Shown here piece after piece: positions 18,029-26,301 of a stretch of 64,000 nucleotides of DNA; the stretch's first letter is position 1; each line of letters starts with the position of its first letter. This DNA is from an uncultured Pirellulaceae bacterium (GTDB lineage Bacteria > Planctomycetota > Planctomycetia > Pirellulales > Pirellulaceae). Under the pieces are notes generated by a model, which did not search any database, was not told where the DNA came from, and saw only the letters and a program-made list of their open reading frames with translations. The position numbers and the translations under genes are program-made. The stretch lies in assembly GCA_938083195.1 (NCBI GenBank), contig CALKCK010000021.1, positions 62,001-126,000 on the forward strand, written 5' to 3'.

Positions 18029-19351
18029 TCAGTTCGATGAATTCAGGCTTTCCGAGTTTTCATTGAACCAGATTGCCACTTCCTGCGGAACCTCGCTCGG
18101 CATCTGTGGAAACTGAGCAAGAAGTTCAGTACTGAGTCCGTTCCGGTAAAGATTGAGGTTTTTAATCGCAGTCCGGGTCAGGCATTCATCCATTTCCTGG
18201 CCTGTCATAAGCCGATGATATTTTTCGTTGACGCTCATCATGGCGGTCCCAACGTCGATCACCCGATCGCCTGGGACAATTTCTCGCCAAGTAAAATCGG
18301 GTAGGTTCATTGCTTTTTTACTGGCTTCTAAGATTCTGTCTGGCGTTAATGACTCGAGTAAATCAAAGTCGTCCAATACGAAGTAAGTCTTTTGGAATTC
18401 GCTGATCAAGTAATCAGTGTTGGCTAATCGCAGTAGATCCTGGTCGCAGGAGGGGTCGATTAAAATGCGATTGGATTCACCCCCGCTGATACTGTAGACC
18501 GTTTCGCCGGGCGAAGAGAGGATACCTGCGCCAAAGTCCCGGACTTTACCGTTTTCCATCACTAGGCCAAATTCAACAGTGAACCAATAGATTCGCCCCG
18601 CGTATTTGAGCAACTCATCGGCCGTTGCTTTGATGAGTTCAATTGCCTCGGCGTCCCCCTGCACTGCTTCGATTTGTTTATCTCGATCGGCGTATATTAT
18701 GTTTCGAGCTTCGCCGTGGTATTTCATCACATTGGCTACTGCAGAAATAGTAAATGTTGCGACGTGTCCAGCGACGTCGTGCCCAATGTCTGGTTCCTCT
18801 AGATAATCAGTTCCGAGGGGGCGCATGAATGTCGTTACGGGAAAGAAGCGTTTACTGTGACAAGTAAAAAACAGTTCGGCAGGAATGATTTCATTGACCG
18901 TCGCCAGTTGCCACGCGGTTTGCTGATAGATGCGTGCGTTGAGTAAATAAAAGTCCGGAATGACGACCCCAGAAATCTGAAATAATTTTTCTCCGTTCTG
19001 GTATTCTTGGCATGCAAATTTTTCTTTGGTTTTTTTCTGTTGCGCAACCAGACAGGCCCAGCTAAGGTGCTCTTCGAAGGTGTAATTTTTGTAATGCTGT
19101 TGGCATTCGTAATCACCTAAGACAACGGACTCGGTTCCAAGATTGCCAGTTCGAAAAGGGAGTCCTGACTGAGCAGCGGCGATGTATGGTTCGCGTTTGT
19201 GAGTTTCGATCGGATACGGAACATCGGTTCGCGACAATTCCGTTTCCAAAAGTTGGAGCCGCTCTTCCAGAGAAAGCGGAGCCACATCGCTGAGCTGGAA
19301 CCCGTTCTCTTGAGCAAACAGTTCGTAATCAGCTTGCGTATGATTGGGCAT
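18029..19351 (-). CDS. Aromatic amino acid hydroxylase (phenylalanine 4-monooxygenase-like)
   Basis: This is a probable pterin- and iron(II)-dependent hydroxylase converting phenylalanine to tyrosine. The 2-His-1-Glu iron triad is visible: H191 and H196 in GHDVAGH, and E260 in WFTVEFGLV. GAGILSSPGE and the EPDIGHD start of the motif also fit. The motif differs from the common bacterial form (D-x-C-H-E-L-x-G-H), with aspartate replacing the conserved glutamate after the first histidine. The 440 residues exceed the usual short bacterial enzyme. I chose ATG 19351 over a TTG 11 codons upstream. Tyrosine and tryptophan hydroxylases share the fold, so substrate is not certain. No pterin dehydratase (phhB) is adjacent. 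Confidence 0.8.
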   Translation of the reverse strand: MPNHTQADYELFAQENGFQLSDVAPLSLEERLQLLETELSRTDVPYPIETHKREPYIAAAQSGLPFRTGNLGTESVVLGDYECQQHYKNYTFEEHLSWACLVAQQKKTKEKFACQEYQNGEKLFQISGVVIPDFYLLNARIYQQTAWQLATVNEIIPAELFFTCHSKRFFPVTTFMRPLGTDYLEEPDIGHDVAGHVATFTISAVANVMKYHGEARNIIYADRDKQIEAVQGDAEAIELIKATADELLKYAGRIYWFTVEFGLVMENGKVRDFGAGILSSPGETVYSISGGESNRILIDPSCDQDLLRLANTDYLISEFQKTYFVLDDFDLLESLTPDRILEASKKAMNLPDFTWREIVPGDRVIDVGTAMMSVNEKYHRLMTGQEMDECLTRTAIKNLNLYRNGLSTELLAQFPQMPSEVPQEVAIWFNENSESLNSSN

Positions 19352-19590
19352 GGCTAACTCGCGTATCCACTGTGTTGAAACCAAGGCGGTTCGTTTTGGG
19401 CTTGGTTGTTAATTGTTTTATTTTAAAAATCATAGCGTTGATTGAAGCTAATCATAGCGATGAAAAAATACCGTCCATGCTGTGGACGCCAGGGCGTTTG
19501 TTTCACAGCGTGGGGTAACAATTGAAATTGCTCAGGATCCGGCAAATGATTCAGCGGACAAGGGATGCCGCGAAATAGTATTTTGAGAAT

Positions 19591-20523
19591 TCAATTGCGA
19601 TCTTGGAGATATTGGGCTGCACCCGCATCGAGCAATTTTTCAGCGACGCGTTGGCCAAGTGAATTGGATTGGTCTAGTTCACTTGTTTCTTCACACTCGA
19701 TTTTGTGTTTTCCATCATGGCTGAGCACCGCCCCTTTTAGTTGAAGCTGGTCACCCTCAACATTCGTCAGGGCACCTACAGGCGAGAGGCACCCCGCATA
19801 AAGCGTTCGCAGCATCGTTCGTTCCGCCATGGCGCGGTGAAAGCTTGGAAGATCATTGAGGATTTTTATCTGAGAAATCGTATCCGCATCAAGTCTACGA
19901 GTTTCTAAGCCAAGTGCACCCTGGCCGACGGCTGGAACCAATTCGGCAGGTGAGAATGTATGTGAAATTCTATCTTCGAAACCGAGGCGGATGAGTCCAG
20001 CAGAGGCGAGGATGATCGCATCAAATTCTCCGTCATCAAGTTTTTTTAATCGTGTATCGACGTTTCCTCGAATGTCGCGAATTTCAAGATCCGGTCTCAG
20101 ATGAAGAATTTGAGCAGCCCGCCGGACGCTCCCAGTACCAATGATTGCCTGGGAAGGAAGGTCTCCTAAATTTTTGAAACGGTTGCTTACCAACGCATCG
20201 GTGACGGTTTCTCGTAGTGGCACCGCAGCAATCATGAGTTTTGGGTGATCTTCGGTGGGTAAGTCTTTAAGACTGTGGACGGCGAGATCAATCTCGTCGT
20301 TCAAGAGAGCAATCTGAAGGCGTTTGGTAAAAAGCCCCTGTCCACCAATCTGAGCGAGTGAGCCTGTCTTAATATCACCTTCCGTTTTGATTTTGATAAG
20401 CTCAACGCTGACTCCCGTTTTTTCAAGCTCGCATTTTACCCAATTGCTCTGCCACAAAGCTAATTGGCTACCACGCGTGCCAAGACGAATATCTGATTTC
20501 TTGTTGGAGTGAGTTTGGGTCAT
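19591..20523 (-). CDS. hemC: Hydroxymethylbilane synthase (porphobilinogen deaminase)
   Basis: This enzyme condenses four porphobilinogens into hydroxymethylbilane in haem synthesis. The 310 residues show RLGTRGSQLALWQ at the N terminus, VHSLKDLPT, the DIRGNVDTRLKKL catalytic block, and the dipyrromethane-cofactor cysteine C245 in YAGCLSPVGA. It lies 50 bases after the DUF502 gene on the same strand and may be co-transcribed with it. The haem supply fits the two c-type cytochrome proteins at the start of the window, although they are not linked in an operon. Confidence 0.96.
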   Translation of the reverse strand: MTQTHSNKKSDIRLGTRGSQLALWQSNWVKCELEKTGVSVELIKIKTEGDIKTGSLAQIGGQGLFTKRLQIALLNDEIDLAVHSLKDLPTEDHPKLMIAAVPLRETVTDALVSNRFKNLGDLPSQAIIGTGSVRRAAQILHLRPDLEIRDIRGNVDTRLKKLDDGEFDAIILASAGLIRLGFEDRISHTFSPAELVPAVGQGALGLETRRLDADTISQIKILNDLPSFHRAMAERTMLRTLYAGCLSPVGALTNVEGDQLQLKGAVLSHDGKHKIECEETSELDQSNSLGQRVAEKLLDAGAAQYLQDRN

Positions 20524-20573
20524 GTTGTGTTAGGTAGTGCTAAAACTTTATCGAACGTCCGCCATTGCCAAGC

Positions 20574-21611
20574 TTAGTCTGCGTCTTGGTTGCTATCTTT
20601 AAGTTGAGATTCGTTTTTATTTTTTTTCTGAAACTCCCCTTCGATCGCCGTTTTTGCAGATTGATGATCTGGAACGACTACGCCGCAGCTAACGCAATAT
20701 TGGATAGCTTGATCTATTGTGATGTCGAGATCGACGGTTTCGCTTTTGGGAATTGAAATGGTAAAGCCCGTTGCGGGCATAGGACTTGTTGGCATTAGAA
20801 CCGACAACACCGGTTCTCCGGCAGCGCGGCGGATGTCTAACATGCTTTCGCCAGTTACAAATCCAATGGACCAAACTCCTCGTCGAGGATATTCAACTGC
20901 GACGACTCGTGTAAATTGAACATCGGTTTCGCTGAAGGCGAAATCGGTTACTTGTTTAACGGATGAGTAAACATTTCGAATGATTGGTAAGCGATTAATG
21001 AGGGACTCAAATTGATGCCAGAAAAAGCGACCAATTCCCGCCGCGAGTAGTTTTCCAACGATGTACATGACGCCGAGGAAAATTGCCAAAAAGGCAGGAA
21101 TGACGAGGTGTCGTTTCAAATATCTCAGTTGTACGTAGCGTTTGTAATAATCGTGCGCAGTCGAAAGATTGGCAGTGCCAGGGTTCGCACTGACCATCTC
21201 AAAGACATCCAGGGGAAGCCACTGATTATTAAATTCGATCAGTAATGTTCCATCGAGCGACGTATAAAGCCGACCATTGGGGTCTGATTTAAATCGTTCC
21301 GAAACGTTTTCTAATCCGTCGGTCTCGAGTTTGATCGTCGACTCGCTGCGAATGTCTTCGATCGCATAGGCAAGTGTTGTTTCAGAAAGTGACTCTACCG
21401 GAAGTAAAATAGCTCGTTCGATGGTATTCCACGCCCAAGCAAACAGCATGATTGTAAGCAACGGTGGGAGTAAAATTCCAAGTCCTCTCAGGGTTGCAAT
21501 GCGGAACGGATTGAACGACCTGCGAAACCACCCAGCCTTGGACGGGACAGGCTTCTTATTGCTTTTTTTGACAGCGGATTTTTTCCGAGTCGATTTATCT
21601 TCTGAGTTCAT
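20574..21611 (-). CDS. DUF502 family membrane protein
   Basis: This 345-residue integral membrane protein has a first hydrophobic segment (LRGLGILLPPLLTIMLFAWAW) and a second (HLVIPAFLAIFLGVMYIVGKLLAAGIG). The conserved cytoplasmic-side block LPIIRNVYSSVKQVTDFAF and the WSIGFVTGE segment are typical of DUF502. The function of the family is unknown. The N terminus is strongly basic (KKSAVKKSNKKPVPSK) and the C terminus is charged. I chose the ATG at 21611 over a TTG four codons upstream. The gene precedes hemC on the same strand with a 50-base gap. Confidence 0.82.
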   Translation of the reverse strand: MNSEDKSTRKKSAVKKSNKKPVPSKAGWFRRSFNPFRIATLRGLGILLPPLLTIMLFAWAWNTIERAILLPVESLSETTLAYAIEDIRSESTIKLETDGLENVSERFKSDPNGRLYTSLDGTLLIEFNNQWLPLDVFEMVSANPGTANLSTAHDYYKRYVQLRYLKRHLVIPAFLAIFLGVMYIVGKLLAAGIGRFFWHQFESLINRLPIIRNVYSSVKQVTDFAFSETDVQFTRVVAVEYPRRGVWSIGFVTGESMLDIRRAAGEPVLSVLMPTSPMPATGFTISIPKSETVDLDITIDQAIQYCVSCGVVVPDHQSAKTAIEGEFQKKNKNESQLKDSNQDAD

Positions 21612-21698
21612 TGAAATCGGCAATCAGCAAACTTATGTAAGCATACGGGGATGAGGCAGTGATTTAAGAAATAGGTAACAAAGAGTTGGATGTCCAGT

Positions 21699-22487
21699 TT
21701 AGCTCACACGAGCGCCCCTCGCGATGACACCTACGTAAACTTTCTCAGCTCCGGATTTAAGCAAAACGCGGGAAATTTCATTGGCCGTTGCCCCAGTTGT
21801 CATGACATCATCCACTAAGAGCACGCTGAGGTCTTGAAGTGAAACCGAAGGATTAACGCGGAAAGCATTTTGAACGTTTTTCTGCCGAGAAGTGCTCGCG
21901 AGCGTTCCTTGTTTTTTTGTACTTCGTTTACATTGCAGTAATTCCGGTTCGAACTGGAGATGGCCCGCGTGTGCGATGGTTTCGGCGATCAATTCGGCTG
22001 CCTGGAATCCACGCTTGAATCGGCGCCACCAATGCGTTGGAACGGCGGTAATTAGGTCGACGTCGCAAATCAATTCAGAATCAATTAATTGATTCGCCAG
22101 CAGGTTTCCCAGTTGAATAGTCAGTGGCTCATCATGTTGGTTTTTCATTCGAATGACCAACTTCTGGAGGAGTCCTTGGTAGTTTCCCAAAGAGACTGCG
22201 CGTGTGAAACGAAAATTTTTCTTGAAGCAAAGGGCGCAATTCCTTCCTAGTGGCGATTGCCGGTTCAAATGAGCACCGCAGGTCCAACACGTAGTCGGGT
22301 TTTGAAGTACTAAGATTCGAAGGCAAGTGTCACACCAATGGCTATCTAGCAGAGACGTAATGTGTTCATGTTGGTGAATGACGGTTGCACGGTTCCCACG
22401 ACATTGATTTTCTTGGATCTCGGTTCGGCAGCCAACGCATCGAGGTGGGAAGCAGAGCGTGCGCATTTTGGATGCAATTTCTAGCAT
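21699..22487 (-). CDS. ComF family phosphoribosyltransferase-like protein
   Basis: This 262-residue protein belongs to the ComF family, tied to DNA uptake in naturally competent bacteria and otherwise of unclear role. Cysteine pairs near the N terminus (CFPPRCVGC, WCDTC, CWTCG, CALC) form the zinc-ribbon region. The C terminus carries the phosphoribosyl-pyrophosphate loop VLLVDDVMTTGATA. The block RFKRGFQAAELIA is also typical. No other competence gene is in the window, so involvement in transformation is only a family association. The start ATG at 22487 has no strong ribosome site. Confidence 0.88.
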   Translation of the reverse strand: MLEIASKMRTLCFPPRCVGCRTEIQENQCRGNRATVIHQHEHITSLLDSHWCDTCLRILVLQNPTTCWTCGAHLNRQSPLGRNCALCFKKNFRFTRAVSLGNYQGLLQKLVIRMKNQHDEPLTIQLGNLLANQLIDSELICDVDLITAVPTHWWRRFKRGFQAAELIAETIAHAGHLQFEPELLQCKRSTKKQGTLASTSRQKNVQNAFRVNPSVSLQDLSVLLVDDVMTTGATANEISRVLLKSGAEKVYVGVIARGARVS

Positions 22488-22833
22488 GCTTTAACCCATA
22501 TTCAGGTTGGTGGTTGGTGTCGCGAAATGTTCTGTCGCGCCCTCGCCCGCTTCAGGATTGTTAGACGTGGAAGAAGGGATGTCAATCAGAAGCTCGCGGT
22601 ATTTCGTAAGCGGTGAGCTAACGGGGGTCGGACTGCCCTAAAAATCTAAAAGTTCGGAGCCGAGTGGATGAGATAATGCATTGGCACTGCAGCTGTAACG
22701 CTAGCAGAAATGGGTAAGATAAATTGCGATTTGAAAGGAAGTTGCGGTCGATTGAAAGCGTTGCGCAAACTACAATCTTGGAGACGAGTCACGAAAACAA
22801 AAATGAAGAAATTGACGGTTAAAAAGTAAAGAA
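22488..22833. other. Divergent intergenic region (comF / lptF-like)
   Basis: These 346 bases hold no gene I can support. They must contain the promoters of both divergent genes; a TACAAT string near 22770 is a possible -10 element for the permease but lacks a well-spaced -35 partner. Confidence 0.4.
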
Positions 22834-23982
22834 ATGACAATCGTAGATCGTTATTTACTGTCTGTGTTCTTAAAGACATTTTTTGTTTGCTTTGCCAGTT
22901 TCTTTGGTCTTTTTCTCGTCATCGATGGCACTGGAAATGCAGATGAGATTTCAGCGATTGCCGAGGCAGATGGATTGTGGTCGGCGATCTTCGATCGATA
23001 TTATCCGCAATGTGCTGCTCGGTTCAACGAACTCGCGGGCGTATTCATATTAGTTGCGGCGATTTTTTCAATTAGTTTCCTGCAGCGGAATCGAGAAGTC
23101 ACAGCGATTGAGGCGGCAGGCATCAGTAAGACGAGAATTTTTAAAGTCGTTTTCATTGCGGCATCGGTGATCATTGCAATGACGGTTTTAAGTCGTGAAG
23201 TTTTGATTCCTAAAGTGGGAGATCGTCTTACCATGGATTGGCAGGAATGGACTGAGTGGAAGACATCTTCTGCGGTTTCGAAAGCCTTTGACGAGAAAAT
23301 TGATTACAAAACAGGAGTCACCTTTTCAGGAGATCTTCTTTTGCTATCCAAAGATGGGATTTTGGCACCGGAGGCGAGAATCCCCAGTGGGCTAGAAGCT
23401 GGTTTCCAAAAAATTAAAGCAGAGAGCGCATATTTTGAAGTGGCGGAGTCCGGCAAGCCATCGGGGTTTCGTTTTCATAAAGTAAATTTCCCTCAGGATA
23501 TGCGGGAAATGAATTCTGTGGAAAGCATGAATGGCGAGACGTTAGTTTACACTCCTCGCGATTTTGAGTGGTTACATAAAAATCAATGCTTCCTTGCGAC
23601 TGAACTAAATACAAAGAATTTGCTTGTCAGTGCTGATGCCAAATACAAATCAACTTCTGAACTAATCGGTGAACTTAAAGCGCCGAAAAAACGGAAAGCG
23701 AATGAATTGGCCGTTGAACTCCATTCAAGATTTATAAAGCCGGTAATGGATTTTACGTTACTCTTACTGGGGTTGCCCTTAGTCATTCGAAAACTAGAAA
23801 AGAACTTAGTGTCTGGCGTTTTAGGTGGTTTAGGTGTCATTGTTATATTTTTGTTGGTTGAAATGACATGTCACTCTCTTGGTGTCAAAGGTCTCTTTTT
23901 GTCTCCTGCTCTTTCAGCTTGGTTACCATTGTTGATTCTATTTCCAGTTTCATTGATTTTCATGCGCGATCTCTCACGTTGA
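22834..23982 (+). CDS. LptF/LptG family permease
   Basis: This 382-residue membrane protein resembles LptF/LptG (YjgP/YjgQ), permease subunits of the ABC system that lifts lipopolysaccharide to the outer membrane. An N-terminal helix (YLLSVFLKTFFVCFASFFGLFLVI), a second and third membrane segment near 70-115, a periplasmic beta-rich domain in the middle, and three C-terminal helices (LLLLGLPLVIR, LGGLGVIVIFLLVEM, LPLLILFPVSLIFM) give the family topology. EVTAIEAAGIS matches the conserved cytoplasmic loop. Only one permease is here; its partner and LptB are elsewhere. The lpx operon in the same window is consistent with lipopolysaccharide export. Confidence 0.85.
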   Translation: MTIVDRYLLSVFLKTFFVCFASFFGLFLVIDGTGNADEISAIAEADGLWSAIFDRYYPQCAARFNELAGVFILVAAIFSISFLQRNREVTAIEAAGISKTRIFKVVFIAASVIIAMTVLSREVLIPKVGDRLTMDWQEWTEWKTSSAVSKAFDEKIDYKTGVTFSGDLLLLSKDGILAPEARIPSGLEAGFQKIKAESAYFEVAESGKPSGFRFHKVNFPQDMREMNSVESMNGETLVYTPRDFEWLHKNQCFLATELNTKNLLVSADAKYKSTSELIGELKAPKKRKANELAVELHSRFIKPVMDFTLLLLGLPLVIRKLEKNLVSGVLGGLGVIVIFLLVEMTCHSLGVKGLFLSPALSAWLPLLILFPVSLIFMRDLSR

Positions 23983-23984
23983 AT

Positions 23985-24020
23985 TTTCACTCAAAATGAT
24001 AATGAGTGAAATTATTATTT
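23985..24020 (+). terminator. Intrinsic terminator after the LptF/LptG-like gene
   Basis: A perfect nine-base inverted repeat TTTCACTCA / TGAGTGAAA with a nine-base loop begins two bases after the stop codon and is followed by TTATTATTT. The stem is AT-rich, so efficiency may be moderate. Confidence 0.55.
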
Positions 24021-24095
24021 AGCTAGAATTAGGGTGTCATGGGTTCGGAATTTTTTCGGCCTTGGGATTAAATTTTTCAGATAGAGGATGTTGAA

Positions 24096-24737
24096 ATGAG
24101 AATCATAATTTATGCGACGCTGGTTTTAGCTGTCGCCTTGATTGGCTGTGATGGAGAGCGGTTGTCGAAAAAAGAAGTTGAGCAGGCAGCTCAAAATGAA
24201 AAAGTAAAGACAGCAATTGCAAAGCAAGAACGCCAAGTATTAAGTAAGCCGCTGGAAGTGGATGAGAGTCATACCGAGCCGGATGAAGCTGAGACCAATG
24301 AAACTCCATTGGTAGCAACCGATGTGCTGGGAGCTGCACTAAAGTCAGCAAAAGCAGCCAATCAAGCGGTGTTGGTTCACTTTACTGCGGATTGGTGAGG
24401 GTGGTGTCACAAGCTCGAGGAGTTCCTCGTAAGTAACAGCCCATTGTTCGAAGACAATTATCAGGTGGTTGCGATCGCGACCGACAAGATGGAGGGTGGC
24501 CAAGCCATGTTCGATGAGATGAAAAAGGGGCGATCGGGCGGGATGCCATGGATGGTAATTCTTGATGGCGATGGGAAAGAATTAATTACATCGGTCGGCC
24601 CAGAGGGCAATGTTGGTTGTCCTGTCCAGCCAGCGGAAGTTGATTATTTCGTGACAATGATTGAATCGTCATCTTCTTCCAATGAGCAGCGTCTCGAAGA
24701 AATTCGTAAGGCATTAACGGAACGAAAAAATAATTAA
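24096..24737 (+). CDS. Thioredoxin-like lipoprotein with in-frame UGA, probable selenoprotein (UxxC)
   Basis: This is one continuous frame of 213 residues interrupted only by TGA at 24396-24398. The N terminus is a lipoprotein signal (VLAVALIGC, lipid-attachment Cys18), followed by a charged linker. The fold then reads VHFTADW, TGA, GWCHKLEE. The TGA therefore occupies the first cysteine of a thioredoxin WCGWC motif: Sec101-Gly-Trp-Cys104. The downstream part continues in the same frame with the cis-proline block GGMPWMVILDGDGK. A five-pair stem CGAGG/CCTCG with AGTT loop starts 17 bases after TGA, as in bacterial SECIS elements. A ribosome site AGAGG precedes the ATG. The alternative is a single nonsense mutation of a TGC/TGT codon. 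Probable role: periplasmic thiol redox chemistry. Confidence 0.75.
24399..24443 (+). promoter_or_regulatory. Putative bacterial SECIS element
   Basis: Directly after the TGA, CGAGG (24416-24420) pairs with CCTCG (24425-24429) around loop AGTT, with G at the second loop position as bacterial SelB-binding hairpins require. A weaker outer pairing TGT (24405-24407) / ACA (24436-24438), extended by GG / CC, encloses it. Apical loop begins 22 bases after the TGA. Confidence 0.6.
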
Positions 24738-24834
24738 TGATCGTTTGTTGTGATGCTAAACCTGTGTAGTTCAAAGAGTGGCATTGGTTGTCAATGTATT
24801 AGCATCAAGGCGCAGGCCTTAAGTTTAAGCAAAT

Positions 24835-25632
24835 TTAAACATTGAGAAGTGGGATTGCTTGTTTCAGTAAATCGGAAGTCGCCGCAGCGCAGAAAAATGG
24901 TTTTTCTAAATCGATTTCATTGCCTCTGAAATCAGCGACCGATGCGCCTGCCTCGCTGGCAATTAGCCACCCAGCGGCAACATCCCATTTGGCGAGACTC
25001 GTCGCCCAGTAGCCGTCAGCGCGTCCACATGCGACATAGCACAAGTTGAGTGCCGCGGAACCGAGTCGGCGAATGCTGCCTACGTTTTCCAGCATGTTCA
25101 GGAACCGAATGACTTCTGGATTGGTCCTGGTCATGCCACGGGGAAAACTAAATACAAACAATGATTTGTCAATCTCATTGCAACCACTTGCTTGAATGGG
25201 TTTGCCATTTAATTTTGCTCCCAATCCCCGGGATGCCCAATAGCATTCCTCGAGCACTGGGTCCAAGACGGTTCCGACCAGTGGAGTTTGTCGATGGTAC
25301 AACGCAATTGAAACGGCAAAAGATCGAAGTCCATGAACGTAATTTGTGGTGCCGTCGAGAGGGTCGACAATCCAGCAAAAGTCGGATTGAGATGTTTCCT
25401 GGAATTCGCCGGTTGTTTCTTCGCCAATGAATTGGTGTTCAGGGAATTCGGATTTCAAAAAATCTTGAATTACTTGTTGGGATTCAAGATCGGCTTGAGT
25501 TACCAAGTCACGAAATCCTTTTTCTTGGGTGGTTGTTTTTCCCATCCACTTTAAGAGAACTTCACCGCCTCGTCTGGCCGCCTCGCGGCTGGCCACAGAG
25601 TAGATTTCCAGTTCGTTGGGGCTGATTTCCAT
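24835..25632 (-). CDS. Inositol monophosphatase family protein
   Basis: This 265-residue magnesium-dependent phosphatase resembles SuhB/IMPase and could also act on related sugar or nucleotide phosphates. The metal and active-site motifs are complete: GEETTGEF, WIVDPLDGTTNYVHG, and WDVAAGWLIASEAG near the C terminus. The N-terminal helix with AARRGGEVLLKW is also typical. The ATG at 25632 is the only good start. It is divergent from the acylphosphatase gene and convergent with the thioredoxin-like gene. The natural substrate is not decided by sequence. Confidence 0.92.
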   Translation of the reverse strand: MEISPNELEIYSVASREAARRGGEVLLKWMGKTTTQEKGFRDLVTQADLESQQVIQDFLKSEFPEHQFIGEETTGEFQETSQSDFCWIVDPLDGTTNYVHGLRSFAVSIALYHRQTPLVGTVLDPVLEECYWASRGLGAKLNGKPIQASGCNEIDKSLFVFSFPRGMTRTNPEVIRFLNMLENVGSIRRLGSAALNLCYVACGRADGYWATSLAKWDVAAGWLIASEAGASVADFRGNEIDLEKPFFCAAATSDLLKQAIPLLNV

Positions 25633-25851
25633 GACGTCGTTTTAATTGCTAGGTGAAGATTCGAATGGGGGCGATGCTCAGCGCCGTCTCATTGAAATGC
25701 CATTGACGGTGCGGTCGCTTATCTTATTTCGATAGACGTCTGCTGGCGGGGCTGAACATTCGGATGCGTTTGTAGCTTGAAATTGGGTGCAGGGAAAGTA
25801 GATTGGAAAGGCGGCGAAAGTACGGCATTGGGTTTGGAGTGGAGTGGGGTA

Positions 25852-26124
25852 ATGTTGCGAGGTGCAGAAATTCTGTTTTCAGGCCGAGTTCAGGGAGTCG
25901 GATTTAGGTATACGGCGAAGCAGTTATCCCGTCGATTTAGCGTCTGGGGAACGATTGAGAACTTGCCTGATCGCCGGGTCAGACTGTTGATTGAAGGTGA
26001 ATTTTCGGAAATCGAAGGGTTTCTGGAGGCGTTGCTGGAAAACAACCATGGTACGGTAGTGGATACGGAAAGAATCGGTAAACCCTATCGGGGTGAGTTT
26101 TCGGGCTTCGAAATCATCGGTTGA
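25852..26124 (+). CDS. acyP: Acylphosphatase
   Basis: This 90-residue enzyme hydrolyses acyl phosphates such as carbamoyl phosphate or 1,3-bisphosphoglycerate. The catalytic pair is present: Arg19 in GRVQGVGFRYTA and Asn37 in GTIENLPD. I chose the ATG at 25852 because it gives the standard length of about 90 residues and has GGAGTGGGG just upstream; the open frame runs 25 codons further back without matching the family. It is followed by a 177-base gap and then the ABC-2 permease gene on the same strand. Confidence 0.93.
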   Translation: MLRGAEILFSGRVQGVGFRYTAKQLSRRFSVWGTIENLPDRRVRLLIEGEFSEIEGFLEALLENNHGTVVDTERIGKPYRGEFSGFEIIG

Positions 26125-26301
26125 ATCAGCGTATTCGGAACCACTGAACCTCCCTTTGCCCTACTCTGACATTTGCATCCACTCTCCCTTTGAAGAATCT
26201 GAACAATGTGAACATAATATCCGTAAGCACAAGGATATATCTCTTTCCCGTGTAAATATGCCGTAATTTCCATTTGGCTTCACTAATAAGACGACAACAG
26301 C

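Noticed and set aside
23994..24018. Fur-box-like sequence GATAATGAGTGAAATTAT
   Set aside because: It coincides with the terminator stem after the permease gene, matches the consensus only in part, and no iron gene follows directly.
24096..24737. Reading the thioredoxin-like gene as a pseudogene or as two genes
   Set aside because: The only interruption is one TGA at the redox position; frame, fold blocks and a fitting hairpin are kept on both sides. A separate start at TTG 24444 would leave a protein without any active site.
26217..26238. ATATCC / GGATAT inverted repeat as a regulatory operator
   Set aside because: Six-base arms with a ten-base gap are too weak to claim as a feature.
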